NCBI GenBank assembly: GCA_031269935.1
Contig: JAISYL010000093.1
Coordinates: 1 to 35,887 of the forward strand
Direction: 5' to 3'
DNA: 35,887 bases
From: Planctomycetota bacterium
GTDB lineage: Bacteria; Planctomycetota; SZUA-567
Both the position numbers and the translations under genes were made by a program. The notes beneath the pieces were generated by a model. That model made no database searches and was not told where the DNA came from. It saw nothing but the letters and a program-made list of their open reading frames with translations. Below are positions 12,697 through 22,445 of the stretch, piece by piece (the first letter of the stretch is position 1; each line of letters starts with the position of its first letter).

Positions 12697-15162
12697 ATGG
12701 TCAAATCCATCGTCCTTGATCCCGACAGCCTCCGCGCCAAGGGCAAGCTTTCCTTCCAGGAAATACCCCTGAACAGCTACGACACCCCCCTGAAGGAAGC
12801 CGCCGGGAATTTCCCCCGGGAGGATCTTATCCGGATGCACCGCGACATGGCGATCCTCCGGGAATTCGAATCCATGCTGGATCGCGTCAAAAAGGAGGGG
12901 AAATACGAGGGGATCGAATACAACCACCGGGGGCCGGCCCATCTTTCCCTCGGCCAGGAGTCGCTGGCGGTCGGCCAGGCCTATACCCTCACCACCGACG
13001 ACTTTTCCTTCGGCAGCCACCGATCCCACTCGGAGATCCTCTCGCGGGGCCTGAGAAGCATCCGCCAACTCGAGGAGAATTCCCTGTGGGAAATCATGAG
13101 GAATTATTTCGGGGGGCGCACCCTGTCCAGGGTGGAGAAGGACGCCAAGGGCGGAATCCGGGAATTGGCCGACGACTTCTTCATCTACGGGACCCTGGCG
13201 GAAATCTTCGCCCGCGAAACCGGCTGGCACCAGGGGCTGGGCGGTTCCATGCACGCCTTTTTCCCCCCTTTCGGGGTCTACCCCAACAACGCCATTGTCG
13301 GAGGATCGGGCGACATTTCGGTGGGGGCCGCGCTTTACAAGCGGATTAACGGCAAAGCCGGCCTAGTGGTGGCCAACATCGGCGACGCCTCCCTTGGCTG
13401 CGGTCCGGTCTGGGAGGGAATCTGCCTGGCGACCATGGAACAATACCGCACCCTCTGGAACGACGGCAAAAAAGGCGGCCTTCCCCTAATCTTCAATTTC
13501 GTCAACAACCTTTACGGCATGGGCGGCCAACCCTGCGGCGAAACCATGGGATTGCGGATTCTGGCCCGCCTGGGCGCCGGGGTCAACCCCGAACAAATGC
13601 ACGCCGAACGGGTGGACGGCCTGAATCCCCTAGCGGTCGTCGACGCCTACCGCCGCAAGCGCGAAATCATCGAGGCGGGCCGGGGGCCGGTTCTCATCGA
13701 CGCCATCACCTACCGGTTCAGCGGCCATTCCCCCTCCGACGCCATGAGTTACCGCACCAAGGAGGAGATGGAGATGTGGCGAAAGCACGACGCCATTCCC
13801 GCCTTCGCCAGGGAATTGGTGGCGGCCGGGGCGGGATCGGAATCGGACATGGAGGCCAATCTGTCCGCCGCCAAGGAACTGATCCTGAAAGCCTTCCGCA
13901 AGGCCGTGGATCCGGAAATCTCGCCCTACCTGGATCCGGCGGGGTCGGGCCGAATCGAGAAGGTGATGTTCTCCCGCCGGGAAAGGCCGAAACTGGCCGA
14001 ACGGACCCCCGAAACCCTCATTCCCCGGGAGGAGAACCCCCAACTGCGGCGTCTGGCCGGCAAAAGCCGTTTCGGCCTGGACGAAAACGGCAAGCGGCTT
14101 TCCGGGATGAAGGCCGTCGTCTACAAGGAAGCCCTGTTCGAAGCCATAGTGGATCGCTTTTACGAGGATCCCACCCTGGCGGCCTGGGGAGAGGAGAACC
14201 GCGATTGGGGCGGCGCTTTCGCCGTCTACCGGGGTTTGACGGAAAGCCTGCCCTACCACCGCCTCTTCAACAGTCCGATAAGCGAGGGCGCCATTGTCGG
14301 GGCCGGGGTCGGCTATGCCCTGTCGGGCGGCCGCGCCCTGGTGGAAATCATGTATTGCGACTTCATAGGCCGCTGCGGCGACGAGGTGTTCAATCAAATG
14401 GCCAAATGGCAGGCCATGTCGGCCGGGGTGCTGGAGATGCCCCTGGTTGTGCGCATTTCGGTCGGCGCCAAGTACGGCGCCCAGCATTCCCAGGACTGGT
14501 CCAGCATGTTCGCCCATGTTCCCGGCCTGAAGGTGGTTTTCCCCGCCACCCCCTATGACGCCAAGGGAATGATGTATTCAGCCTTGAAAGGCACGGATCC
14601 GGTGGTTTTCCTTGAATCCCAGCGGCTTTACGACCTGCCGGAAATTTTCGAGAAAACCGGGGTGCCGATCGGCGGCTATGAGGTGCCCCTGGGAGAACCG
14701 GCCCTTCGCCGGCCGGGCCGGGATTTGACCATCGCCACTCTCGGTGCCACCCTTTACCGGGCCCTCGACGCCGCGAAAATCCTGGAGGACCAATACGGGC
14801 TTTCCTGCGAGGTTTGGGATCTCCGCTGCCTCAATCCCCTGAATTACCAGCCGCTGGTGGAAAGCGTCGCCAAAACCGGCCATCTCCTCCTTGCCTCGGA
14901 CGCCTGCGAACGCGGTTCCTTCATGCATACCGTGGCCTCCAACCTCGCCTCCGCCGCCTTCGATCACCTCGACGCCCCGGTGGCGGTGGTGGGTTCGCGC
15001 AACTGGATAACCCCGGCGGCGGAACAGGAGGAATCGTTTTTCCCCCAGGACTACTGGCTGGTGGACGCCGTCCACCAACGGCTTCGTCCCCTGCCGGGGC
15101 ATCGGCCGCGGGTCAATTACTCCTCCGGCGAGTTAATCCGGGTGAACCGGTTGGGGGTTTGA
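12697..15162 (+). CDS. Thiamine-dependent 2-oxoacid dehydrogenase E1 component, alpha and beta subunits fused
   Basis: N-terminal E1alpha ([62 protein letters not shown]) followed by E1beta ([48 protein letters not shown]). Confidence 0.9.
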   Translation: MVKSIVLDPDSLRAKGKLSFQEIPLNSYDTPLKEAAGNFPREDLIRMHRDMAILREFESMLDRVKKEGKYEGIEYNHRGPAHLSLGQESLAVGQAYTLTTDDFSFGSHRSHSEILSRGLRSIRQLEENSLWEIMRNYFGGRTLSRVEKDAKGGIRELADDFFIYGTLAEIFARETGWHQGLGGSMHAFFPPFGVYPNNAIVGGSGDISVGAALYKRINGKAGLVVANIGDASLGCGPVWEGICLATMEQYRTLWNDGKKGGLPLIFNFVNNLYGMGGQPCGETMGLRILARLGAGVNPEQMHAERVDGLNPLAVVDAYRRKREIIEAGRGPVLIDAITYRFSGHSPSDAMSYRTKEEMEMWRKHDAIPAFARELVAAGAGSESDMEANLSAAKELILKAFRKAVDPEISPYLDPAGSGRIEKVMFSRRERPKLAERTPETLIPREENPQLRRLAGKSRFGLDENGKRLSGMKAVVYKEALFEAIVDRFYEDPTLAAWGEENRDWGGAFAVYRGLTESLPYHRLFNSPISEGAIVGAGVGYALSGGRALVEIMYCDFIGRCGDEVFNQMAKWQAMSAGVLEMPLVVRISVGAKYGAQHSQDWSSMFAHVPGLKVVFPATPYDAKGMMYSALKGTDPVVFLESQRLYDLPEIFEKTGVPIGGYEVPLGEPALRRPGRDLTIATLGATLYRALDAAKILEDQYGLSCEVWDLRCLNPLNYQPLVESVAKTGHLLLASDACERGSFMHTVASNLASAAFDHLDAPVAVVGSRNWITPAAEQEESFFPQDYWLVDAVHQRLRPLPGHRPRVNYSSGELIRVNRLGV

Positions 15163-15325
15163 GGGACGGTCGACAAATTTCGCGCATGATGGCCGCGGCC
15201 GGGGGACAAGGCATTATGTGTCAATGAAACATCGGAATTTCCTCCCGCGGATTGTGGCGGGCCCGGGCGCGGGGGAAGCCCTTCATCCCCACCCCCAACT
15301 TACGGCGGGAAGGGCGGCTAAAGGT

Positions 15326-15517
15326 GGACTTTTAAAGGAAGTCAAACAAACCGCCGCTTGACTTCCCTTAAAGCTTCAACCGATTTTGTTTCAATGGGTC
15401 GATTTTCGTGAAACCGGGTTGAAACCATGGGTTTGTCATAATTCATGGCCACAATCCAAAGTCCGGAAACTTTAAAGGAAATCAAACGGTGGCTTGTTTG
15501 ATTTCCCTTAAAAGTCC
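15326..15517 (+). repeat. Family A element, full-length (about 192 bp)
   Basis: Left end GGACTTTTAAAGGAAGTCAAACAAACCGCC; reverse complement of right end GGACTTTTAAGGGAAATCAAACAAGCCACC; each end also folds as a hairpin; conserved core ttgaaaccatgggtttgtcataattcatggccacaatcc. Confidence 0.88.
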
Positions 15518-15550
15518 ATTTTGTGCAATCATCGCTTACTGGAGAAAAAA

Positions 15551-17131
15551 ATGCGACATTTCCCTTCCGCTCGGAATTCGAACAATTCACCCCGGGTTCT
15601 GGACATCGCTTTTCCGGTTGGACAGAACCGCCTCCTGGCGCCGGTCGCCCTGTTCCTCTTCCTGGCCTGGCTGGTCTTTCCCGCCGCCGGCGCCGATTCC
15701 GAAAACATCAAAATAGCCAAGGCGCTGTCCAACGCTTTCGCCGAAGTGGTGGAAAGGGTCAGCCCGGCGGTGGTGGGCATAGAAACGGAAAAGAACATCC
15801 GGAGGCCGGGCGGCGGCGGCGAGGAGGAGGAGGAAGACGGTTCGGATCTTCTGGAACGCTTTTTCGATCAATTGCCCCGCGACTTCGGGCCAAGGCTGCG
15901 CCGGCGCTTCTACCCCGAGGTACCCCGAAAGAGCCACGGAATCGGGAGCGGGGTGGTCATTGACGCCGCCGGCCATATTTTGACCAACAACCATGTGGTG
16001 GTGGACGCGGACGCCATCAAGGTGGAATTCCCCAATGAAAAGGGTAAGACCTACAAGGCGGAAATCGTGGGGCGGGATCCCAATTCCGACCTGGCCATCA
16101 TCAAGCTTATCGATCATCCGGCCGATTTTCCCTTCGCCAAACTGGGCGATTCGGACAATTTGAAGCCGGGCAACATCGTCCTGGCCATCGGTTCCCCCCT
16201 CGGTTTCAAGCAAAGCATCACCCAGGGGGTGGTGTCGGCCAAGGGGAGGACGCTGGGGGAAATAGCGTATGAACGTTTTATCCAAACCGACGCCTCCATC
16301 AATCCCGGCAATTCCGGAGGGCCATTGGTCAACCTGGATGGAGAAGTGGTGGGATTGAACACCATGATTTCAACCCGGGGGGGAAGCGGTTCCATCGGCA
16401 TCGGCTTCGCCATCCCCATCAATCAGGCCAAATCGGTCATTTCCCAGCTCATCGAAAAGGGGGAGGTGACCCGGGGTTGGCTAGGCATCGAAATGAATCC
16501 GGAGGACGAGGAGATAAGCCGGGAAATCGGCCATGACGGCTCCGGCGTGCTGGTGGCCCGCATCGCTCCCGACGGGCCGGCCGGCAAGGCGGGCCTGCGG
16601 CGGGGCGATCTCATAATTTCCTTCGACAACATACCCATAAAGGACAATGAACACCTTCGCTACCTGGTGGCGGACACCTCACCCGGACGGGATGTGCCGC
16701 TGGAGGTCATTCGCAACGGCGACAAATTGGAGCTTGTCATCAACATAGCCCCGCAGCCGAGCGATCTTTACACCCGGGCCCGGGAAGGCCGGGGGCCATC
16801 CGACGGCAACGGGCGGGGCGACGGCGGGGGCGAGGCGATTGGCTCCCGGCTGGGTATCCAGGTAAGCAACCTTGACGATGAAACCCGGAGCCAATACGAC
16901 GTGTCGGAAAAAATCACCTCCGGCGTGGTGATAACCAAGGTGGAGGATGGAAGCGAAGCCGCCGAAAAAGGTCTCCGGCCCGGCACGGTGATTCTGGAGA
17001 TGGAACAATTGCCGGTTCCCAATTTGGCCGCTTTCCGGAAAATCCTGAACGATAATTCCGGAAAGGATAAAATCCTGGTATACATACGCTTCGGCGAAGT
17101 GTCGCGCTACCTGATGCTTAAGCAAAAATAG
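15551..17131 (+). CDS. DegP/HtrA family periplasmic serine protease with two PDZ domains
   Basis: SPAVVGIETEK, ILTNNHVVVDAD, DPNSDLAIIKL, NPGNSGGPLVNLDGEVVGLNTMI, IGFAIPIN; two C-terminal PDZ segments; GGAG before ATG 15551. Confidence 0.94.
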   Translation: MRHFPSARNSNNSPRVLDIAFPVGQNRLLAPVALFLFLAWLVFPAAGADSENIKIAKALSNAFAEVVERVSPAVVGIETEKNIRRPGGGGEEEEEDGSDLLERFFDQLPRDFGPRLRRRFYPEVPRKSHGIGSGVVIDAAGHILTNNHVVVDADAIKVEFPNEKGKTYKAEIVGRDPNSDLAIIKLIDHPADFPFAKLGDSDNLKPGNIVLAIGSPLGFKQSITQGVVSAKGRTLGEIAYERFIQTDASINPGNSGGPLVNLDGEVVGLNTMISTRGGSGSIGIGFAIPINQAKSVISQLIEKGEVTRGWLGIEMNPEDEEISREIGHDGSGVLVARIAPDGPAGKAGLRRGDLIISFDNIPIKDNEHLRYLVADTSPGRDVPLEVIRNGDKLELVINIAPQPSDLYTRAREGRGPSDGNGRGDGGGEAIGSRLGIQVSNLDDETRSQYDVSEKITSGVVITKVEDGSEAAEKGLRPGTVILEMEQLPVPNLAAFRKILNDNSGKDKILVYIRFGEVSRYLMLKQK

Positions 17132-17138
17132 AAAGCGG

Positions 17139-17175
17139 AACCGCCCCGCCCTCGGATCGAGGGCGGGGCGGTTTT
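17139..17175 (+). terminator. Rho-independent terminator after degP
   Basis: aaCCGCCCCGCCCTCGgatCGAGGGCGGGGCGGtttt: perfect 14-bp GC-rich stem, 3-nt loop, T run. Confidence 0.92.
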
Positions 17176-17180
17176 CAATT

Positions 17181-18152
17181 TCATCTCCCCCCCCCAGAGT
17201 TGTTCACCAAATCTATTTTTACCACCACCGAATCGATCAAGGCCTCGCCCTTTTCGTAGCCGTCGGGGCGGGCCGCTATGATCAAGACATTCTCATGCCA
17301 AGTGAAAACCACCCTCCCCTGGTTGGGATCCACCGCCTTCACCCAGCGCCGGCCATTGCGGCGGTATTCCTCGAAATAGTCGGCGTAGAGCTTGAGATAG
17401 GAAAAATAGTCGTTGTAGAGCCCCTCCGCCTCCTTGCGGCGGTTGCGGGTTATGATGAAAACGTCCGAGGCCACGCTGCCGCCGCCGGGCGCACTGGCCC
17501 ACACCGCCGGCGGCAGGAAGGAGATATTGAAGGTGAAGCCGGGGGTGAGGGATATGGTTTCCCGGTTGATCCCCTCCACCTCGATGTAAACGAAGCCCTC
17601 CGGCCTGGCGTCGTCCACCTTGGGCAGCCGGTCGTCCACAAAGCGCCCGACCGGCAGCAAGTCCGGGATCGGTTCCGGACCGCTGTACACCACCTTGGCG
17701 AAGATGCGCCCCCGGTAAAAATAAACATTGCGGCCGGCCCTGGCCGCGTCCAGCACCCCCTCGGTTCCCAGATCCACCGCCGTCCCCCTGCCGGAGAGGA
17801 CGCCTCCCCGGTGGTGATGGAAAAGGCCGGCGGCGGCGGTCGGCGTCTCCATGGTGGCCAGTTCGATCGACAACCTCCGCCCCTGGCCGCCCAGGGTGTA
17901 TTCGGCGACCATCATGTTTACCAGGCCATATTGCAAATAGCGGTTGCCGGCCGAACCATAAAGCTGGGAAAAACGCTCCCCGCTATAGGTCGGGATATTC
18001 CGGGAAGTCAGGATCAACCCGGGGAAGTCCCCGGTCCGGGGAAACATCCCGTCTCCGGCCGAACGCCGGCGGAACAAGTTGGCCAGGGCGGCTTCGGCCT
18101 CCGGGGCGGCAAGGGCCATAATCAAAACAAGGAGGGCGGCTTTTCCCGGCAT
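17181..18152 (-). CDS. Exported hypothetical protein (possibly DUF6599-like)
   Basis: 323 aa ORF with signal peptide MPGKAALLVLIMALAAPEAEA; start overlaps the upstream TPR gene end. Confidence 0.65.
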   Translation of the reverse strand: MPGKAALLVLIMALAAPEAEAALANLFRRRSAGDGMFPRTGDFPGLILTSRNIPTYSGERFSQLYGSAGNRYLQYGLVNMMVAEYTLGGQGRRLSIELATMETPTAAAGLFHHHRGGVLSGRGTAVDLGTEGVLDAARAGRNVYFYRGRIFAKVVYSGPEPIPDLLPVGRFVDDRLPKVDDARPEGFVYIEVEGINRETISLTPGFTFNISFLPPAVWASAPGGGSVASDVFIITRNRRKEAEGLYNDYFSYLKLYADYFEEYRRNGRRWVKAVDPNQGRVVFTWHENVLIIAARPDGYEKGEALIDSVVVKIDLVNNSGGGR

Positions 18153-18892
18153 TTCTCTTCCTCCGAAACTGGCTGGCCCCGCTTCAATCCCCTTCTGGCC
18201 GCGGCCAAATTGCGTTTGGCCGCGACGCTGTCGGGATCGAATCTCTTGGCCTGGCGGAAATACTCCTCCGCCCCGGCGAAATCGCCGGACGCCATCTTGA
18301 CGACCCCCAGGTTGTTGGCGGCGCTGGAATCGCGGGGGTTAAGTTCCAGGGCGCGGCGAAAGGCGGCCAGCGCCTCCCCTCCCCGGCCCGCCCGCCACAA
18401 GGCGGCCCCCAGATTGTTGAAAGCCACCGGCGAATCGGGATTGGCCAGGGTCGCCCGCCTATGGCAATCAATGGCTTCGGCGGTGCGGCCCAGCTTGTCC
18501 AGGGCGATTCCGCTGTTGACCGTCGCCTCGAAATCGTCGGGCGCCAGTTCCAGCGCCCGACCGAGCTTGGCCAGCGCCAAATCGGCCTCGCCCCGGGCCA
18601 GCAGGAGGTAACCCCAATTGTTCCAAACCCGGCCGTCCCGGGGAGATTCGTCGGCCAGGGTGGAAAAAAGATCCTCGGCCTCGCTTTCCCGCCCGGCCTG
18701 GGCCAGGAGGGAAGCGTAGGATATCGCCAGGTTAAGATTGCCGGGATCCTTCGACCAGGCGGAGAAAAGGGCCGCCACCGCCGCGTCGACCTCGCCCCCG
18801 GCCAACAATTCCGCCGCGGCCCCCAGCACCGTCAACAACCCGCCCTCCCCGGACATTTCCCCGCCCGGAGCCTCGTCAATCGACAAATTCAA
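18122..18892 (-). CDS. Tetratricopeptide repeat protein
   Basis: Repeated TPR signatures (WNNWGYLLLARGEADLALAKLGRALELAPDDFEA; AFNNLGAALWRAGRGGEALAAFRRALELNPRDSSAANNLGVV). Start is TTG 18892 or ATG 18856. Confidence 0.85.
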   Translation of the reverse strand: MNLSIDEAPGGEMSGEGGLLTVLGAAAELLAGGEVDAAVAALFSAWSKDPGNLNLAISYASLLAQAGRESEAEDLFSTLADESPRDGRVWNNWGYLLLARGEADLALAKLGRALELAPDDFEATVNSGIALDKLGRTAEAIDCHRRATLANPDSPVAFNNLGAALWRAGRGGEALAAFRRALELNPRDSSAANNLGVVKMASGDFAGAEEYFRQAKRFDPDSVAAKRNLAAARRGLKRGQPVSEEEKCREKPPSLF

Positions 18893-21800
18893 AAGCCTCG
18901 CGATCGCCTATGGGGCCGCTTTCCAATTGCCCCTCGGATACCCAGCGCCTGGGTACGGAACGGGAATCGAGAATGAAGCGATCAGCCTTGAAGCGCTGCC
19001 GCCGGGGAGTCCCTCCCCCCTCGTCGACGACATTGAGCAAAAGCTGGGAGCGCCGCCCGGGAAGGGACGACACTTCGATCCGGCCCTCCCGGACCAGGTA
19101 GATCCCCAGGTCGCCGCGGGTAAAAAAAGTCGTGCCCGGCCGGGACAGCCAGTCGATGTTGGGATTGCCGGGCGGCGGATCCGCGTAAACCCGAATGAGA
19201 ACGGAGCCGGTCGCGTCCATGCTGATCACCCGGGACAAGGCGTCCCCATCCTGGAAGCCGGGAGGAAACGGCTCGGAAAGGTTGATGTCCAGCCGATCGC
19301 AGCGGCCGTCGAGACTGGGCATGGTCCAATTGTCGCCCAGCCCGGCCTGAACGACCCTGACGTTGTCGGTGACCCAGATGCGCAACCCCAATTCGTTATA
19401 GACCATCTGGCCGCGTTCGCCATAGATGACCCGGATGGCCGCGGCGGCGACGCCTTCCGAGGAACCGCCCGGAAGCCGCAATTCGCCGGGACCGGAGGCC
19501 CGGGTGTTGCCCTCGCCCTCGCGGACCTCGATCTCGGGGGCGGTGAGAGTCTTGCCATCGCTGTCCCGGGCCACGGCGAACCGGCGGGGATCCAGTTGGC
19601 GATCCGCCGACAGGCGCATGGTGTTGCCGGAATCATGAAATTCAATCACCCCCCGGTCGCCCACCGCCACCCTCCGGCCCTGCCGGGCCAAGGCATGTTC
19701 CAGCCTAACCCCAATCCTCCCTTCGGCCCGCGTCAGCCGGCCCACCTGTTCAATATAAATCCGGCCGGGAGCCTCCGGCCGGGAGTCGTCCTCCCGCAAA
19801 AACGTCGCGTCCACTTCCTCGGCCCGCAGGACAAGATTGCGCGATTCCTGGCGCAGCACCACCCTCCGCCTGAATTTGGCGTAGCCGAGCGGTCGCTGGC
19901 CGACCTCCTCCCCGCTCCCGGGAACCTCGTAATGGGCGGCGCCCTCGAAATGGATGGTGGCCCGGAATCCGGGAATTTCGTCCGGCATGGAAAGCTGCCC
20001 CGGCCCGTTGGCGCGGATCGAATCCCCCTTTATTGAAGCCATGATTCGAGGGGCCGCGAACATCGAACCGATTTGCGAACCGTAGACCTCCTGGTAGATC
20101 GCCATTTGCGGGGGCTGCCCGCCCGTCCCCGGGGCGCCCTCCAGGTATATGTCACCCTCGTCGAGGAGCAAGGTCGGAAAATCGCGGATGATCCGGCTGG
20201 CTTCGCAGACGCGAATATCCTGCTCAAGCCTGGCGTTGCCGATGGCGTCGATTCGCCTGACGCGGATGGCGGACTTGCCGGGGGCGTTGGGATCCGCCGA
20301 TTCGGGCAGATTGAGAATCAGGCGATCGCTGGTCAGCACGTAATTGTCTTCCGGGGTGTCGGAGACGACTTGAACATTGCCCTCGAACCAGGCCAGTTCG
20401 GTGGCCTCGTTGTATTCCATGGCCTGTTCGCACTTGATGGAGATTATCTTCCGCTCTTCGGAGAGATCGGCCGGTTCGGTGAAAAAATCGCAGGAAATAA
20501 CCCCGCCGCTGGCGTAAACCAGATGCCGATCCCGGCTGTCGGGACGAATTCCGCTTCGCGACAGCCGTTGCATGTGGATTTCCGGGGCGCTAATCAGATT
20601 GCCGCGCTCGTCCCTTACCCAGGGATGGGGGGGAGTGCGCTGGGGAGGACCGTAGAGCCGCAGGGTGTAAAGACTGCTTTGCCCTCCGGATCCGCCGGGA
20701 ATCGGACTCATGTCGTATTCCGCCCGCTGGGAATTGGCTTCCCGGCCGCCGTCCTGAATTTGAACATCCGTCTCGGCCAGGATGCGGTCGATTTGCCCTT
20801 CCGGTTCCTCCCCCCCCCCGGTCAGCCTGGCGTCGAGAATCTCCGAACGAATGCGCAGATCGCCCTGTTTCAGGAAAACCGAATCCAGGAAGCGGATGCG
20901 TCCGTCCTCCCGCTGGTAGTCCATGCTCCCCTTGTAGCTGATTTCGGTGGGTTCGAGCGTCGAACCGGATTCCCGGGGACGGACAAACACCTGACCCTGG
21001 CCGCCGCTGGAACTCAACCTTTCAAGAAGCGAATGCTTTTGTCCGTTCGCTTCGCTCACGGCGAAGATGAATTCCAGATTGCGATCGGAAATTCGGCTGC
21101 GGCTTTCCCCGAATTCCACCTCCGGCGCCCGTTCCACCCGGGAATCGGTCAGGGTTATGCGGTTGGCGGCGAGATCGTAATCGGCTCTCCCCCCCTTGGC
21201 CAGATACTGGACGGCCGCGTTGGTTCCGGCCCCGCTTATTTCGTAACCGGTTATCACCACCGAGCCGGGGCGCTTGCCTATGGTGGCGATGATGTTTCTG
21301 ACCTCGCCCGGTAGAACCGGGGACGACTCGGGAAGATTGTCGCCTTCCCTTTGGAGAAAAACCTTGAGGATGTCGGATTCCATTTCCAATCCGAGGCGGC
21401 GCAGGCGAACGTCGCGCTCAAACTGGATTTCCCGTTCGGTCAACTTGTAACTTGCCGTATCCCGGCAGGTTATCTCGGTTATGCCGTCGGCCCGCTCAAT
21501 TTCCATGCGGGCATTATGTTCGATGAACATGACGCCGCCCCAGTCCCTGATGTTGGAGGCTCCCCCGGAATTCATGGCCTCGTCGTCGGCCAGGTAAAGG
21601 AACCCGGTCCCGACAATGCGGCTGTCCTCCTGGATGAACTCCACCTCTCCGTCGCCGTTGAGTTTCCGGAGGGTGTTGTTCCACTGGGCGTGCTGGCAAT
21701 GGACTTCGGTTTCAACGGAAGGATCCAGGCGGGAAATCCGGCGGTTTTCGGGAATCGGCCGGGTCGCCAACCGCATCTGCCGGAGGACCACGTTTCCCTC

Positions 21801-22265
21801 AAGATTCGCGATCTCCTCCGGACTTCCCCCCGGTTCGTGGGGACGGCGGACGAAATAGCCCCGGTCACTGGTGATTATCATCTTCACCGGCGGCGGCCGG
21901 GACTCGGAGACGTCCTCCGGGGAGCCGGAATGATCGTAAAGGGTGATGACGACATTGAGCAAATTGACCCGGGGGGTGTTTTCGGAAAGATTGTAGGCTT
22001 CGGCCTGATCCGCCTCCAGGAGGGAATAAAGGCGGCCGTTGGAAAAGGTTGGATAACGGATTTTTTCATAGGGCTGGGGCGAGGACGGCTCGCCGGCCGG
22101 AGCTAGGCAACCCGACAGCAAACAAACCGCCGCCACCGCCAAGCGGGCGATCGCCGGACCCCAAGCGGATTTGCGCCTCCCCCCGCGGCTTGCGGGGAAA
22201 TCGCCGGGACGCCGGGCCGGGCCAGGGGAAAGAAGCGGGGGGGATGGTTTTTGTCCGGCGGTCAT
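18876..22265 (-). CDS. Very large LptA/OstA-like (LPS transport beta-jellyroll) lipoprotein
   Basis: About 1129 aa from ATG 22265; lipobox-like LLSGC; several OstA-like segments (SDRGYFVRRP..NLEGNVVLRQM; HCQHAQWNNTLRKLNGDGEVEFIQEDSRIVGTGFLYLADDE; WFEGNVQVVSDTPEDNYVLTSDRLILNLPE). Confidence 0.65.
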   Translation of the reverse strand: MTAGQKPSPPLLSPGPARRPGDFPASRGGRRKSAWGPAIARLAVAAVCLLSGCLAPAGEPSSPQPYEKIRYPTFSNGRLYSLLEADQAEAYNLSENTPRVNLLNVVITLYDHSGSPEDVSESRPPPVKMIITSDRGYFVRRPHEPGGSPEEIANLEGNVVLRQMRLATRPIPENRRISRLDPSVETEVHCQHAQWNNTLRKLNGDGEVEFIQEDSRIVGTGFLYLADDEAMNSGGASNIRDWGGVMFIEHNARMEIERADGITEITCRDTASYKLTEREIQFERDVRLRRLGLEMESDILKVFLQREGDNLPESSPVLPGEVRNIIATIGKRPGSVVITGYEISGAGTNAAVQYLAKGGRADYDLAANRITLTDSRVERAPEVEFGESRSRISDRNLEFIFAVSEANGQKHSLLERLSSSGGQGQVFVRPRESGSTLEPTEISYKGSMDYQREDGRIRFLDSVFLKQGDLRIRSEILDARLTGGGEEPEGQIDRILAETDVQIQDGGREANSQRAEYDMSPIPGGSGGQSSLYTLRLYGPPQRTPPHPWVRDERGNLISAPEIHMQRLSRSGIRPDSRDRHLVYASGGVISCDFFTEPADLSEERKIISIKCEQAMEYNEATELAWFEGNVQVVSDTPEDNYVLTSDRLILNLPESADPNAPGKSAIRVRRIDAIGNARLEQDIRVCEASRIIRDFPTLLLDEGDIYLEGAPGTGGQPPQMAIYQEVYGSQIGSMFAAPRIMASIKGDSIRANGPGQLSMPDEIPGFRATIHFEGAAHYEVPGSGEEVGQRPLGYAKFRRRVVLRQESRNLVLRAEEVDATFLREDDSRPEAPGRIYIEQVGRLTRAEGRIGVRLEHALARQGRRVAVGDRGVIEFHDSGNTMRLSADRQLDPRRFAVARDSDGKTLTAPEIEVREGEGNTRASGPGELRLPGGSSEGVAAAAIRVIYGERGQMVYNELGLRIWVTDNVRVVQAGLGDNWTMPSLDGRCDRLDINLSEPFPPGFQDGDALSRVISMDATGSVLIRVYADPPPGNPNIDWLSRPGTTFFTRGDLGIYLVREGRIEVSSLPGRRSQLLLNVVDEGGGTPRRQRFKADRFILDSRSVPRRWVSEGQLESGPIGDREAFEFVD

Positions 22266-22343
22266 GGGCGAAAATCGTCCGGAAAGCGGCTTTTGACCGG
22301 GTATTGCCCGATGATTAGATAATCCGTCCACAGTCCCATGGAT
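22222..22343 (+). repeat. Family B dispersed repeat, diverged copy
   Basis: gggatggtttttgtccggcggtcatgggcgaaaatcgtccggaaagcggcttttgaccgggtattgcccgatgattagataatccgtccacagtccc aligns with 31409-31500. Confidence 0.75.
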
Positions 22344-22445
22344 TCTCCCGGTCGTCCGGGGCGGCATGAGTCCGGCGGACGCGAACCGGGAGTGAATTAT
22401 ATCCGGCCCCGCCGGCCTGGCAATAGGTTCCCCCGATCCGCCCAT

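Noticed and set aside
18738-21314. Plus-strand ORFs of 432 aa and 413 aa opposite the LptA-like gene
   Set aside because: Gly/Pro/Arg-rich translations typical of GC shadow ORFs; the minus-strand protein has signal peptide, lipobox and OstA-like motifs.
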